64,000 nt of DNA from Diospyros lotus (taxonomy: Eukaryota; Streptophyta; Magnoliopsida; Ericales; Ebenaceae): assembly GCF_014633365.1 (NCBI RefSeq), contig NC_068347.1, forward strand, positions 19,366,433 to 19,430,432, given 5' to 3'. Positions 1 through 11,512 of the stretch are shown here, piece after piece. Under the pieces are notes generated by a model. It was not told the origin of the DNA. It saw only the letters and a program-made list of their open reading frames with translations, and did no database searches. Positions within the stretch are counted from its first letter, which is position 1, and the number at the start of each line of letters is the position of its first letter. A program made the position numbers and the translations under genes.

Positions 1-660
1 ACTCATTTCAAATTCTTTTTATATACATTCAGCAAAATCTTTACACATTTTCTCATATGTGGCTCCAAAAATTATATCATCTACGTATATTTGAATTATG
101 AGCATTTCATTTTTTTCATTTTTGATAAATAAGGTTTCATCCATTTTTCCTCTTGAGTAATTATTATCTAGAATAAACTTACTTAATCTTTCATACCAAA
201 CTCTAGGAAATTTAATCTATATAAAGCTTTTGACAACCTATAACATGGTTTGGATATTTATCATTTTCAAAACCTGTAGGTTGTTCAACATATACTTTTT
301 CATTTAAGTATCCATTTAGAAAAACACTTTCAACATTCATTTGAAAGAGTTTAAAATCTGTATAACAAACAAGGGCTAATAACATTCTAATGGCTTTTAA
401 TCTAGTTACAGGGACAAATGTTTCATTAAAATCTATTCATTCTTACTGATTGTACCCTTGAGCAATAAGGCTTGCTTTGTTTCTTATTACTATTTTAGAT
501 TCATCCATTTTATTTCTATTCACCCATTTTGTTCTAATAACAGGATAATTTTTCGGTCTAGGAACTAATGTCCGAACTTTATTTCTTTCATCATTTTCAA
601 TCTTCTCAAACTTCTTTGGTTCCAACTAAGACACAAAGGCTAAATTTTCACATAAGTTTC
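1..660 (-). pseudogene. Ty1/copia (Sirevirus-like) reverse transcriptase fragment
   Basis: This is the N-terminal and palm part of a copia reverse transcriptase (RVT_2), which would copy element RNA into cDNA in the cytoplasm. Reading the minus strand, I see the entry motif with LVPRPK and TKWVNRNK, then NKASLIAQGYNQ, then ETFVPV-type and NVESVFLNGYLNEKVYVEQP motifs. The catalytic YVDD is encoded at about 76-87. In-frame stops follow the AQGYNQ motif near 440-446 and recur further on, so the copy is dead. The element runs off the left edge of the window, so RNase H and the 3' LTR are not visible. It continues upstream (higher coordinates) into integrase and protease of the same element. Confidence 0.9.
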
Positions 661-1249
661 TAATTGACGACCTTATTCTAACTCACTTATTTGGATTACC
701 TAGGATTTGATCCTTAGGGTGATTTTGAACAAATTTCCATTCCTTATGGAGCTTACTTCAATCACTAGGAGAGTTTTGAATTTCTAATATTTGATTTTGT
801 TGAGGTAGAATTTGATTATGATTTTGAGAAGTATCATCATCATCTAAAGACACTCATGGAAGTGAAGGTGAAGAGTTATCAAAGGCAACGTGCACTAATT
901 CTTCTATAGTTTGAGTTCGTTTATTAAAAACTCTATAAGCTTTACTAATCCATGAATATCTCATAAATATTGCTTCATCAGATTTAACATCAAATTTTCC
1001 TAGGGCATCTTTATTATTATTTAACACACAACATTTACATCTAAATACATGAAGATGACCTATCGTAGGTTTTCTATTCCTAAGAAGGTAATATGGAGTT
1101 TTCTTTAAAATAGGTCTTACAAGGGCTTTATTTAAGATATAACAAGTAACGTCTATAGTTTTTGTCTAAAAATATTTAGGTAGGGTACTATCACAAAGCA
1201 TTGTCCTAGCCATATCTTCTAAGGATCTATTCTTTCTTTCTATCATTCC
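661..1249 (-). pseudogene. copia integrase C-terminal part and integrase-RT linker
   Basis: On the minus strand this encodes the end of the integrase core, with MIERKNRSLEDMARTML at about 1190-1245. It is followed by the conserved HVFRCKCCVLNN-type block and a proline/glutamine-rich linker leading to reverse transcriptase. Integrase would insert the cDNA into the chromosome. The reading frame has several stops (for example after the PKYF motif near 1165). The upstream half of the same integrase resumes at 2007, because a solo LTR was inserted at 1250-2006. Removing the insert and one copy of the duplicated ATTCC puts the conserved residues on both sides back in one frame. Confidence 0.85.
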
Positions 1250-2006
1250 TATTACAAGTATTTTTTGCACTACTTCTTATGGGCTGGGCTCGACCTAGCA
1301 GGCCGGCCCAATCGCCTAAAGTCCAGTAGGCTCCAAGCTGAGCTCATCGGACCAAGCTTACGCATCGCTGAAGCCCAAGCTCGGATCGCTGGACCAAGCG
1401 AGCTCCCGGCGATGCTTCTAGCGAGCTCCCAGTGACTCTTCCAATTTGCTAGCCTATCTAATCAGCTCGCATAACAAGAAGACCACCAACCAGAGAACAG
1501 TGGTGGGCTAGGTGTTGTCCTAGCTGGGCCATCCGGGCCCAACTTGGTCCCATCCTCTCAGCCCATTTGATTGGCCCATGCCAGTCCCATTTTGACCCTT
1601 TGCAATAACATCATTGCAGCCACTTCTGGATTTCTGGGCGCCCGCCTCAAATCCTGTCCTCATTAATGGCGGATCCTATCCACATTAATGAGGGTCCCAT
1701 CAGCAGCTTGCCGTCGGGTGGGCTCCTCATTCGGCGCTGGATATTTTGTCCCATCACCTACAAACGTACGACGTGTGGAGGAGGACATCTCCTCTTCTTA
1801 TATATCAGAACGAGGGTATGTTCTCTCTGCCAACTTGATGATACTCTGCACCTTTTTACTCGCTTACTTACTAGAGCATCGGAGTATTTTGCAGGGGCGA
1901 ATCGGCCGTTGGATCAACACAAACCAGATCACATCCTTCTCCCTTTCGGATTCATCACATCAGTACAGATCAACGAATCACGATCGACCAATTTCGAATG
2001 TTGACA
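1250..2006 (+). mobile_element. solo LTR of a Ty3/gypsy element with 5-bp TSD
   Basis: A 757-bp block that is much more GC-rich than its surroundings interrupts a copia integrase. It is flanked by the identical 5-bp direct repeat ATTCC (1245-1249 and 2007-2011). It ends in CA; the expected 5' TG reads TA, probably a decayed TG. Plus orientation is suggested by a TATA-like box (TATATATC at about 1800) followed downstream by a segment with CTAGAGCATCGGAGTATTTTGC at about 1871-1892, a pattern I associate with Tat/Athila-type gypsy LTRs. No internal domains are present, so this is a solo LTR. The short ORFs inside it are not genes. Confidence 0.8.
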
Positions 2007-2660
2007 ATTCCATTTTGTTGGGTAGTTCTAGGAGATAAAAAATTATGAATTCTTACTTGTTTGCTTTGTTAACATGCATCACACATTTTATCTTTTTCAA
2101 ACTTTATTTTAGGCAAACTTTCTACTAAGTCAAGTCTTACTAATTTTAAGAGAAGATCCATATTATCATGATCTAGTTTCTTATGCCAAATCCAACAATC
2201 TCCATTAGTTTCAGATAGACATTTCAAATTATTTGCTAAGAGGTCATCTAAGTCAACTATATATATATATTTTCATGTCTTTGACCAAAAATATGATATT
2301 GGATTCATGTTTAACTACACATTTAGATGATTTAAATATTACAATATATTCCTTATCTTATCACATAGTTGACTTATGCTAAGCAAGTTATGTTTTAATC
2401 CATCAATAAGTAACACATTTTCAATGATAGTAGAATGAACATTAACCATTTTTTCAGCACCAATTATTTTAGCTTTAGCGTTATCCTTGAAAGTTACAAA
2501 GCCTCCATCATTTGGTTTTAGTTTAAGGAAGTTGTTTGGATCTCCAGTCATATGCCTTGAGCATCCACTATCCAAGAACCACTTTGAGCTCCATTGAGAC
2601 TTTGATTTGTCCTGCAAACATTTCAAACACTTGTTTTTTGGTACCTAAGCTCTTACCAAA
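2007..2660 (-). pseudogene. copia protease and GAG-pre-integrase fragment
   Basis: The minus-strand frame at 2339-2626 reads the aspartic protease core WFLDSGCSRHMTGD, preceded by a WVPK segment. It continues with VTFKDN, KIIGAEKM and LLSISQLCD, the layout of Sirevirus-type copia polyproteins (protease then GAG-pre-integrase). Further down (about 2030-2100) come DKMCDAC and SKQVRIHNF, the zinc-binding GAG-pre-integrase end, and a PRTTQQNG integrase motif at about 2008-2035. A stop lies in the zinc-binding segment, and most of the integrase core is deleted between those two motifs. The protease would cleave the Gag-Pol polyprotein inside virus-like particles. Gag itself is not recognisable upstream. 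Confidence 0.88.
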
Positions 2661-3645
2661 TTAAATCATGGGAGTCTCCTATTTAATTTAACTTAAGAAA
2701 ATTCCCACAATAAATGTCCATAACGTAGATAAATAATTTCTAGAACCAAATTGAGTCAAGGAAGGAAATGAAATCTATAATCGAAGGAGATTCACAAAGG
2801 GAGTAAGGAGCTTGCCTTTAATTAGTTGATTACAGGGTTGTTACGTCCATACACTACTTTGCTAATACACGCTGTAAAATAGTTTAATTCATCCAAAATT
2901 AGAAAAATCACATCCCAAATTAAATTCCAACCATACAATATCTTTAACACAATTTCCCTCACTTAGCTAAATATTTAAATTTTAATTTACCTGAAATTTC
3001 CCCCCAATTTCTCTTGATTTTCCTCCAATTTTCTTCACCTTTGCGCCTTCCTTATTTTCCCTTTAATCTCTTTGCTGCTCACTGTTTAACCCCACCAATT
3101 TCAACCCGTTCTTGACCTTTAAAAGGCAAAAAGAAGAGGCTTTAGAAGCTGCTACATGGCAGCCAGCATCCACCGCCTCCAGGCCCCGAAACAACACGGT
3201 TTCGAGCGCCTCTTTGTTGAAAAATCAGCAACTTCTCCCTTACGCGCCTCTATCTTGAACTCGTGACCTCACCACCCACCTTGCACACGCATGCCACTCG
3301 CTCCAGCTACTCCTTTAACATATACACTCACACCATTAAACTTAAAGTGATCCCAAGATAGTTTCTAGAAATTGCATTTACACCCCCACACTTCCAGAAA
3401 TTCCAACTTACACACCAACCGATAATAACTCTTACACCCCCAAATCTCTAATAATTACTTGCCCATCTTTTTAACACAAAATAAATTAATATTTCCTTTA
3501 AACCCAAAAATATTCAATAATCACTGTAAATATAATAATTAATAATTATTAACCATTCCCGATTTAAATTAATAATTATCAGTCGTTCCCGATTAAATTA
3601 GTAATTAGTAATTATTAATTATTCTCGAATTACCGAGATGTTACA
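2661..3645 (-). mobile_element. decayed LTR, TGTAAC-type, minus orientation
   Basis: No gene is visible. The right edge reads GAGATGTTACA on the plus strand, so on the minus strand the block opens with TGTAACATCTC, as in the other TGTAA-class LTRs here. It carries AT-rich stretches and a TGTTACGTCC motif at 2839. The left edge is uncertain: the low-coordinate part also resembles the tail of the LTR at 17252-19880. The flanking 3646 sequence continues an LTR of the Sirevirus family, so this block was probably inserted into it. No clean target duplication was found. Confidence 0.45.
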
Positions 3646-4626
3646 TTAATAATATGTGATTGAGCAAGTACATGAAAATTTAAATCAAACAACTACAAAG
3701 AATAAAATAATTTTATAGAGGTCAGTCTTTAAAAAGCCTAATCATTTCTCTCAAGACTAAGCTTGATGTTCCATTAGGGAGAATCAACAATATCATTTAA
3801 TTGGAGCTAGAACAACATACAGTCCCTTCTTTGAATGTTCTATTAATAGTTTGTTCTTCTCTATTACTTGAAGCCTTCATACTCACTCTTTATATATAGA
3901 CATCTTCAAATAACTAGTTGTTACATAGAGGGGCATAAAATGATTTTAAAATATAAAAACTTTTCAACATTTTTCAATCTCTAACAACAGCTGTAGGAAT
4001 CTTGGCTAACATAACACATTAGAGAAAAATCATTATTCAAAAATATAATTTGGAAAAGATGGGGGAGATAACTTGAAACCAAAATTAGCCATAAACCTTT
4101 TGAGACAAAAAAACTCAAGTTAGAGACATGAATCTGCAAAAAGAGAAGTCAAAGAGCCTTTTCTTCAAAAAGAGATATTACCTTTTTGCATGGAAAAATC
4201 AAGAGATGATTTTGAAGTACAAGTGAAAAGCATTTTTCAAAAATATACCTTTAGCGTGCAATAAAAAAGATGTAGAAAATAAGTACAAATCATACATGAC
4301 CGATTGAACTTCGGTCAACTTAAGGTACAACTTCAGTTAACTGAAGTTGTCCAGTAGCCAAATGCATAACTTCGATTGAAGGCTAGGTTGACCTAAGACA
4401 TGAGGCCAAACTTTCTGGTCAACTTCGGTCGACCTAAATGATTTATGATGAGATTTAAAGATTCTGGCTCACTTTAATAAACTTAGACTAAAATATCAAT
4501 TGACCTAAGATACATAGACACGAAAAACATATATTTTACTTCATAATAAGCTAATAAAATACATTTATATCATAGAAATATTTTTGTTATCATCAAAATC
4601 TTATTTACTTACCCTTGAGCTTAACA
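3646..4626 (-). mobile_element. 5' LTR part of the minus-strand Sirevirus-like element
   Basis: Read on the minus strand this begins TGTTAAGCTCAAGGG at 4626 and is homologous along its length to the plus-strand LTR pieces at 16940-17251, 19886-20100, 24163-24492 and 28225-28640. Shared segments include the start, the TCGACC-containing stretch, a segment ending in AACATTCAAAG, and the ACTTGCTCAATCACAT motif. It lies upstream of the protease and integrase fragments at 1-2660 in the same orientation, which fits the 5' LTR of that element. Its end is lost under the LTR at 2661-3645. Confidence 0.7.
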
Positions 4627-5236
4627 CGTCTATCTTAGTAAGTAGGCCCCATTCCTTACTTTAGATGAATTAGTTTACCCATACCTTGTTTGTCTTTTTT
4701 ACACCAACCTCATCACCCTTAACCATCCATTTCCCATTTCATCCAAAGCCAAGGACATTGATATTGAATTTAAAGCCGGTATTTTCCAATAAATTTTTGG
4801 TATACGTTCAAACAACTTTGATATCCAAATTCCCAAAACTCAACAATGGACCTATAAAATTTCGGATTTTGAACTTGTTTCAGCCGTTCGCACCTTTAGG
4901 ATCATGATTTTTAATCTTATATGCCTTGGGGAAAATACTTTGACATTACCAGTTGCCTTTTTCATTTAGTCATTTGTCACTATTTTGTTCCAAAAAATGG
5001 GTCTTTCGATCACGTTTCATTTTTTGAATTTGAAATCCTCTGGTGTTTTGTTCATAAACTCCCTATTGATCTGCCTTATATCATAATACATCATATGGAT
5101 GTCTACGACCCCAAGCGATTTACTCCTCTTCCATATGGCATGCTTCTCACTTGCATCTTCAAACACTTTGGTGTTTCTCTTGAGAATGAGTACTCCATTT
5201 CTCTCAAGCCCACTGACTAGATCTACACGGGCACGC
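4627..5236 (+). pseudogene. envelope-like / plant transposon ORF of a Sirevirus, part 1
   Basis: Two adjoining frames (4686-4907 and 4921-5220) encode a degenerate protein with DLPYIIIHHMDVYDPKRFTP-like and LPYGMLLTCIFKHFGVSLE-like segments. This pattern matches the putative plant transposon/envelope-like ORF found 3' of pol in Sireviruses. Stops at 4905 and 5218 and a frame change make it non-functional. The sequence continues at 8269 after an LTR insertion; joining the two sides keeps the same register. No reliable function is known for this domain, and no signal peptide is claimed. Confidence 0.6.
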
Positions 5237-5939
5237 TGATATTTTACTCTTGTGTTTATTTTTGATGATGAAAAATATCAAATGATTTTATACTCTAAAT
5301 CAAAGTATATGATTTGAAAACAAAAATCAATTTCAAGTATCTTTGTGAAAATGAAAACCAAATGATATATAATTTTTTATAGATGGAGATTTGCACAAAC
5401 AAGTATTAAGATTTAAAAGAATCTGCTAAATGATTTTTCAAATTGGTTTTGAATCATTAGATAAATGAACCAAAATGTTTCAAAGGCAAAAGGCCTTGTT
5501 GTTGAGCCAAATTGCTCCAATCATCCAATTGTGTATTTTGATGTTTAACTTTTAAGTCTAGAATATTAGAGCATTATGAGGGAACATATGAGAAAATATT
5601 TTTATTTTGAAAAACTATCTCCCGGTATTTTGATAGCTAATATTCATTGTTATTAAAACTATTTTTAATGAATTTTTCAATAAATAGAGGTATGAATTTT
5701 GAGAGTGGTAAATTTGCTAAATCCTGAGTTTGTATTAAAACCAAAATTCTATTTTCTTATGGTTATGGATTTTAATTTTTTAGATATTTTATTGAATCCA
5801 AATGGGGTGTACTTTCTTATTTACATTTATGTATTAAAGTAAATGAAAGGTAAACTATAAATTAAAGAAAACATGGACATACTTAAACTAAATAAATGTA
5901 AATATGTTGTAATTTGGACTATTGACTAAGTATTTAATT

Positions 5940-7540
5940 CTATCAACTAAGCCTTAGGCTCTGTCGACTATCTCCTTCAATCTGTCGACTATATGTCATG
6001 CATCTGTCGACTATGCTTTGCATTTGTCTACTATGTTTTTGATCTGTTGACTATCTTTGTGGTTTTGTCAACAAAATAATTTGATTTGTTGACTATTATT
6101 GTGTATTTTAGAAGAAGTTTTTTTTTTTTTTCATATTTTTGATCTATCGACTATGGTTCTGGTTCTGTTGATTATGTCTAATTTTTTCTTCATATAATTA
6201 GTCGACTAACCAGTTTCCAACAGCCAGTTTCTCAGTCTCCAACGGCTAAAAAATGGCTAGTTTTGGGTAAAGCTTTTGAGAAACCTATAAATACAAATCA
6301 AAGAGATCAAGAAGAGGCTAATGGATAGAAACGAGTTGATCTAAAGATTATAAATCATTTTATTAAGCTTACGAGAGTTTGTGCTTTCATTGTTGTATTT
6401 TTCTCTCCAAAGCTTTGTTCTATCATTGTAAATTTATTCTTAAGTCTTGTTTTCATTTTGAGAGAACTTGTAACTAAGAGTGTTAACTCTTAACTTCTCT
6501 CTTACATTTGTATCATTCTTATTTGTTAGAACGGGAGGTGCTATGGCACACACCAAGAGGGGGGGTGAATTGGATATTTTAAAAATCTTGATAGAACTTG
6601 AAAACTTTTTGACCCAATTGAGGTTTTAGTGATTTAAAAGATAAAACATATGAAATGACAAATGTAAAGCAAGAAGAATAAATAACACAAAGGATTTATA
6701 GTGGTTCGGCTTAAACCAACCCTAATCCATTACCTTAGCTCCCACTAAAGATTTTGAACCAATTCACTAAAACCTCCTACTTACACAAGTAGGCCCTCTA
6801 GCTACACAAGCTAGGAAATACAACCTCCTATTTAAACCAAGTAGGCCCTCTAGCTACACAAGCTAGGAAATACAAGAAGTGTACAATTGGAGAGAATCTA
6901 AGAGATAAATCTCTTAGTTACAATGTCTCTCAAAAATGATACAAGGCTTGAAATGAATAATTACAAGTGAAGATCAAAGCCTTGAAGAGAGAAAAATCAA
7001 AGCACAGTCAATATAAATACAATGTGTATATGATGTAAGCTCAAATAATTTCCTTTCCATCCATTAGCCTTCTCTTGATCATCCATGACTTGTATTTATA
7101 GGCTTCCCAAAAGATTGAAGATAAATGTAGCCATTTGTGACCATTGGAGATTGAAAAACTAGCCGTTGGAAGTTTTTACAAAAGATATAGTCGACGGAAG
7201 AAAATGCATAGTTGACTATTTTTACAAGTAAAACAAGACATAGTCGATAGACAAAAACGCATTGTCGACTATCTTATAACACAAATTTTCCATAGTCGAC
7301 AGATGCAAAAATATGAAAAGGATTTTGAATTTTATGAACAAAAATAGTCGACAGATGAAAAACCATAATCGACTATCCTTACCTGATAGTCGACAGATGC
7401 AAAAATAGTCGACAGAAGCCTTAAATAGTTGACAGATCAAATCAGCATAGTTGACTATTCTTATGCATAGTCGACTATCCTTAACAGCATAGTCGACTAT
7501 TTTTAGGCATAGTCAACAGAATGAATCACATAGTCGACTA
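5940..7540. repeat. array I of TAGTCGACTA-type palindromic words
   Basis: Two clusters of a short word centred on GTCGAC. At 5940-6210 the plus strand reads CTGTCGACTAT and diverged forms (CTGTTGACTAT, CTATCGACTAT) about every 20-40 bp. At 7190-7540 the reverse complement occurs (ATAGTCGACAG), with several perfect TAGTCGACTA palindromes. Each cluster lies in one of two LTRs of the same family in opposite orientation. Many diverged forms differ by C-to-T or G-to-A changes, as expected of methylated repeats. Confidence 0.75.
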
Positions 7541-7796
7541 TCCATTTTGAAAAAATGAAAATTTAACAAATCCTCATTTTGATTCTTTTAAAAGCAAGTT
7601 GAGATTATTAAAAACATATTTATTTTGAATCTAAACACACTCAACCACACTTCAACATTTCTCCTATATAAATTTTCATAACTTTGCTTCAAGGAGATTT
7701 AAAGATTGATTTTCTCATACATATAATCCATATAGTAGAGATTGATTTTCATATAGTCATTATTAAAAATATTTTATTACCAAGAGTAAAATATCA
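6524..7796 (-). mobile_element. solo LTR, inverted, with perfect TSD TTATT
   Basis: This 1,273-bp block starts TGTTAGAACGGG and ends AATATCA on the plus strand, flanked by TTATT at 6519-6523 and 7797-7801. It is the same family as the LTR it sits in, but inverted: the complement of its right edge is TGATATTTTACTC, matching 5237, and its left part carries the complement of the CACCCCCCCTCTTGG end motif. It holds a dense cluster of TAGTCGACTA-like words (about 7190-7540). The short ORF at 7222-7440 falls within this cluster and is not a gene. Confidence 0.85.
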
Positions 7797-8263
7797 TTAT
7801 TTCCAAGCTTGTTATGCTAGAGGACTTGCTTTTTAAAGCAAGGGGTTGAAATACCTAACTAGGTAATAGAGGGTTGACTTGTATAAGCAAGAGATTTGTA
7901 ATTTCCTAATCTTGGACTAGAGGGTCTACTTGGATAAGTTGGAGGTTTTTAATGGATTGTTTGCAAAAATCTTTAGTGAGGAGCTAAGGTAGTGGATTAG
8001 GCTTGGTTAAGCCAAACCACTATAAATCTTTGTATTCTCTTGTGCTTGCATTATTTGTTCTTTATCTTTCCAAGCATTCGTTTATTCCTCACTTGATTCA
8101 CACACTTATCTTTCTAGCTTTACATTTGTCATTTTATATGTTCTACATTTTAAATCACTAAAACCTTAATTGGATCAAAAAGTTTTTCAAGTTCTATCAA
8201 GTTTTTAAATTACCCAATTCACCCCCCCTCTTGGGTGTGTGTCATAGTATTTCAAACCTATCA

Positions 8264-8786
8264 CACACTGCATCGCATGCATTGCATCAAGCTACAAGGG
8301 GTCTAGTAGAAGAATTTAGTGTTCTATGGAGCTGCTCAGGATGACTCTACTTATGAAGAAGTTGAGTATGCCTGAGCCACCAAGATGTCTCCCACTCTAG
8401 TTCATGATCCTATTGTTGCTAACGCTTCGTCTTCTGCTCACCTAGGTCCCTCTATGTAGGATATTCTTAAGGTCATCTGGGATATGGGCGCTCAGATTTC
8501 CCGAGTTCAGGACTGGCTCACCAAGCTTGAGAGTTATTTTCCTCCTCCATCCCATGAGTAGATCTTAGTTTGATTATGACAAAAAGAATGAGAAATGACC
8601 TCATGTTTTATCTTTTGTATATATTAATCTTATGTACTCCCATGCTTAATGAATATAATGTTATTTGATGTATGTATTCTTATATCTTGGTCTTGTGCTC
8701 AATATATGATATATTTGATATATCTTATCTATTAAATATGTTATCTAAAATATTTTTATGCATAAATTTAGGAAGTGCATATCCTT
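8264..8786 (+). pseudogene. envelope-like ORF, part 2, and downstream spacer
   Basis: This resumes the envelope-like ORF at 8269 and runs to a stop at 8560-8562. The C-terminal segment reads DILKVIWDMGAQISRVQDW then LTKLESYFPPPSHE, resembling the C-terminus of Sirevirus envelope-like proteins. Internal stops are present. After 8565 comes an AT-rich spacer without an ORF, normal between the last ORF and the polypurine tract of a Sirevirus. It is interrupted at 8787 by a gypsy element; the spacer resumes at 16860. Confidence 0.55.
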
Positions 8787-9860
8787 TATAACACCCCACT
8801 TTCTCATATGTGTTATAACTTGGGATAATTTTGGGATAATAATTTTTTTTTCTTTCAAAACTAATGCTAAACCATATCAATCCTCTTATCCATCGCAAAA
8901 TTTTCATACGTTTATCTCAAAAGATAATCATTAAACACATCAAATGTGGAAGCTAGAATCAAACCTAACATCTTAACATTAATCATAAATCAATTCTTAC
9001 ATCTCATTAATCATAGATAAGGTTATACATCATTATTCATCAAAATGTTCAGATTTCAAAGTAGTAGAACTTAAATACATGGGTTACATAACATACATTC
9101 AATTCGTCATGCACTTTGCTAAGTGCTATTTCATGCCTCATTCATTCTTGTTTCTGCTACAATCTCTATCTAGAATGTTTGAATATTCCAGGGGTAAAAC
9201 CCAAGTTAGATGATGAATCATCTAAATAAGGGAACTAAGCATTTAATGCACGTGTATGAAATGCAATGCACATATCATCATTACTCTTATGTTTGGGTCG
9301 ACCACACCTTACTATTACCTGCCATTTTTACAATCTCCTTGACAGACTGAGGTGTATGGGTACACCATTGGCAAAGCAACAGCGCCAGTCCCTAATTCCA
9401 AACCCATGCAACGTATGACCGTAAATCTCATCGTCCTCATATGCATATTTCATCATCAATACATGTAAATGCAATCTACATGACATGTTCACATCAAGAC
9501 ATAATAAAATGATTTATATAAAATCAGGTTTTGTGGTCAAACCACTTACCTTCTCAAGCTTATCAGGCTAGCTCGATATTCGAACCTTACCTCGAAATAC
9601 TTGCATCGTCTCGATTTGCGTGCAAATCTCAAAATTCGCACCAGTCACTTCAACTTAAGCCTCAAAGCACCCTAATCATCATATTTATTTAAATAAGTAT
9701 TAAAACTTATTTTTTTCATAATTTCTTGCATTTTCTTTATTTTTCTCCTTATTTTTTCCTATTTTTTCTCAATAAATCCAAATAAATACCTTCTTAACTA
9801 TTTTCTCCAATCTTTATCTGCAACAATTCATTATATTCTAAGAACTTCAAAGGAAAAAAT
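8787..9860 (-). mobile_element. truncated 3' LTR of the gypsy-type element
   Basis: The left edge TATAACACCCC is the complement of an LTR end in GGGGTGTTATA. From about 9240 to 9855 the sequence is closely similar to 14755-15395 of the 5' LTR, including the CATATCATCATTACTC and ATGGGTGCACCATTG-like blocks; similarity stops near 9860. The copy keeps a segment (about 8900-9240) that the 5' LTR has lost, including the conserved AACGTT-type box (minus strand, about 9168-9190). Confidence 0.7.
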
Positions 9861-11512
9861 ATTCTTGCCCTCCAACAACAGTTTAGTGACCTACAAGCTT
9901 ATCTAACTTTATTGCAGGAAATTTCAAACTATTATGCACATCCTCAACTTGATCCACAACCCAATCTAGATCCATTTCCAGAAAATACCTCATTTCCTAG
10001 TTTCTTCACCAATACTAGTAGTATCCAGTACCCACTCCGAGATGACGTTGATGAACTTGGAACTGTTGTGTTCAGCAACCATTGTCGACACTGAGTATCG
10101 TCAACATTATCAGTTTCTATGGTTTGACCTTTTTTTTTTTTGTACTACTTCATGGTTTGATCTCTTGTAAATATATTGAACATATGAAATAAATGTTTTG
10201 TTTTGGGTACTCTAATGTCTCATTCTCTTATTTTACCCTCAATTTCATATCAATCTTAAAAAATATCCTAGTCTCTTGTAATAATTCATCAAATCGAGGT
10301 AAAGATACTGATTCTTAATTATCACCTCATTTAAAGCCTGATAATTTACATCCTTAGTCAAGCCATACATAAGTAAGCATCAAATAACCTTAAGCTATCA
10401 ATAAAAAATTTATTTATCTAGAAATAATTTCAATACATCTTCCGAGAATACATCCTGGTATTTCTCTCATTACTTTAATTTTCTTACAGTTTTTCACTGA
10501 CCGCAAGTGCTTGTACTACATATTAACATGCTCCTTATATTCATAACTTCCTGAGATTACTTTAAATGATTGACAACTACACATCTCTCAACTTTCCCAC
10601 CAAGCTATCTAATAATTGTCCATTTATACAAAATTTTCATTCTCCAAACTGAAAATTTTGGATCTCCAATCGATTTTGATCTATTACTGTGACTTGACAT
10701 CCTGGTAGATCTGCCATCACTTGTCTCTTTCAAACATACCCAAAGATTCCTCATAACTCATCGGGACAGTGATCCATAGCCACACTACTAGCTAATGGCA
10801 CACCTCACACCCCAGTTTATTGGAACTTGGACCCCATACAAGATACAAACCCTATTATGTTGTTCCAGATTTTCAGCATCTGATCGTCTCCCATACCTTA
10901 CCACAAGCCATCCATCAGCCCTTTGTAGGGGGTCCCTAGATCCAGACCTATTCACTTGCGAAAACCAAACTAGTAGTGTTATCACGTTGCAAGGGTTCCT
11001 TGTCTCGTCTCTGCGAGTCACTTTGGTAGCACCATTGTTGCTTCATCAATTGACGTAACTTACAAGCCATCACTTGGCCATCTTCGGCTTCTCGCTTGAC
11101 CCAATCCGTTAGATCCCTGATCTCACACATCTTATTTTCAAGACACTAAATGATCCTCGAAAATACTTATCATTTGATCCTAACTCAATAGGTAGGCCAT
11201 GTCACATCAGACTAATCACTCATGATTCGGTTATTCTTAATAACTACCAGTTATCCTATCATTCATCACAATGATTTCTACTAATGACCTCAAATCAACA
11301 GTCTCCAAATCTCGTAGACCCATAAAAATAGTTATCGAATCATCCTTACGTCCGAACCATATTATCGGACCCTATCTTTCATAGCTTAGGTCATTCCAAC
11401 TAGCTGTTCTATTGCTTAACAATGTTAGAATCCTAAAATCAATAACCTCTAAGACTTCAATTGATAACCCCGAATCCCTAGGTAGGGATTTCATTCTACG
11501 AACCATCAGTTT
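9861..11512 (-). pseudogene. internal region of the gypsy-type element, gag-like remnants
   Basis: Minus-strand frames at 10788-11021 and 10948-11130 contain SGSRDPLQ, RRSDAENLEQ and KREAEDGQVMACKLRQ segments. They look like the N-terminal part of a retroelement gag or leader protein, but I cannot assign a family. A plus-strand frame at 9912-10094 is rich in proline and glutamine and is not recognised. The remainder (10100-10780, 11130-11512) is AT-rich with no ORF. The region resumes after the nested LTR at 14141. Confidence 0.4.

Larger units (their letters stand above)
5237..8263 (+). mobile_element. solo LTR (Sirevirus-like), split by an inverted LTR
   Basis: This begins TGATATTTTACTC and ends ...CTATCA, flanked by CACGC (5232-5236) and CACAC (8264-8268), a 4/5 matching duplication differing by one transition. 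The end region, about 8216-8240, has the AATTCACCCCCCCTCTTGGG motif that recurs at the ends of related LTRs here. Net length without the nested LTR is about 1.75 kb. It lies inside the envelope-like ORF of the plus-strand Sirevirus; the ORF resumes just after 8268. It contains the first half of a TCGA-centred palindrome array (about 5940-6210). Confidence 0.75.
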
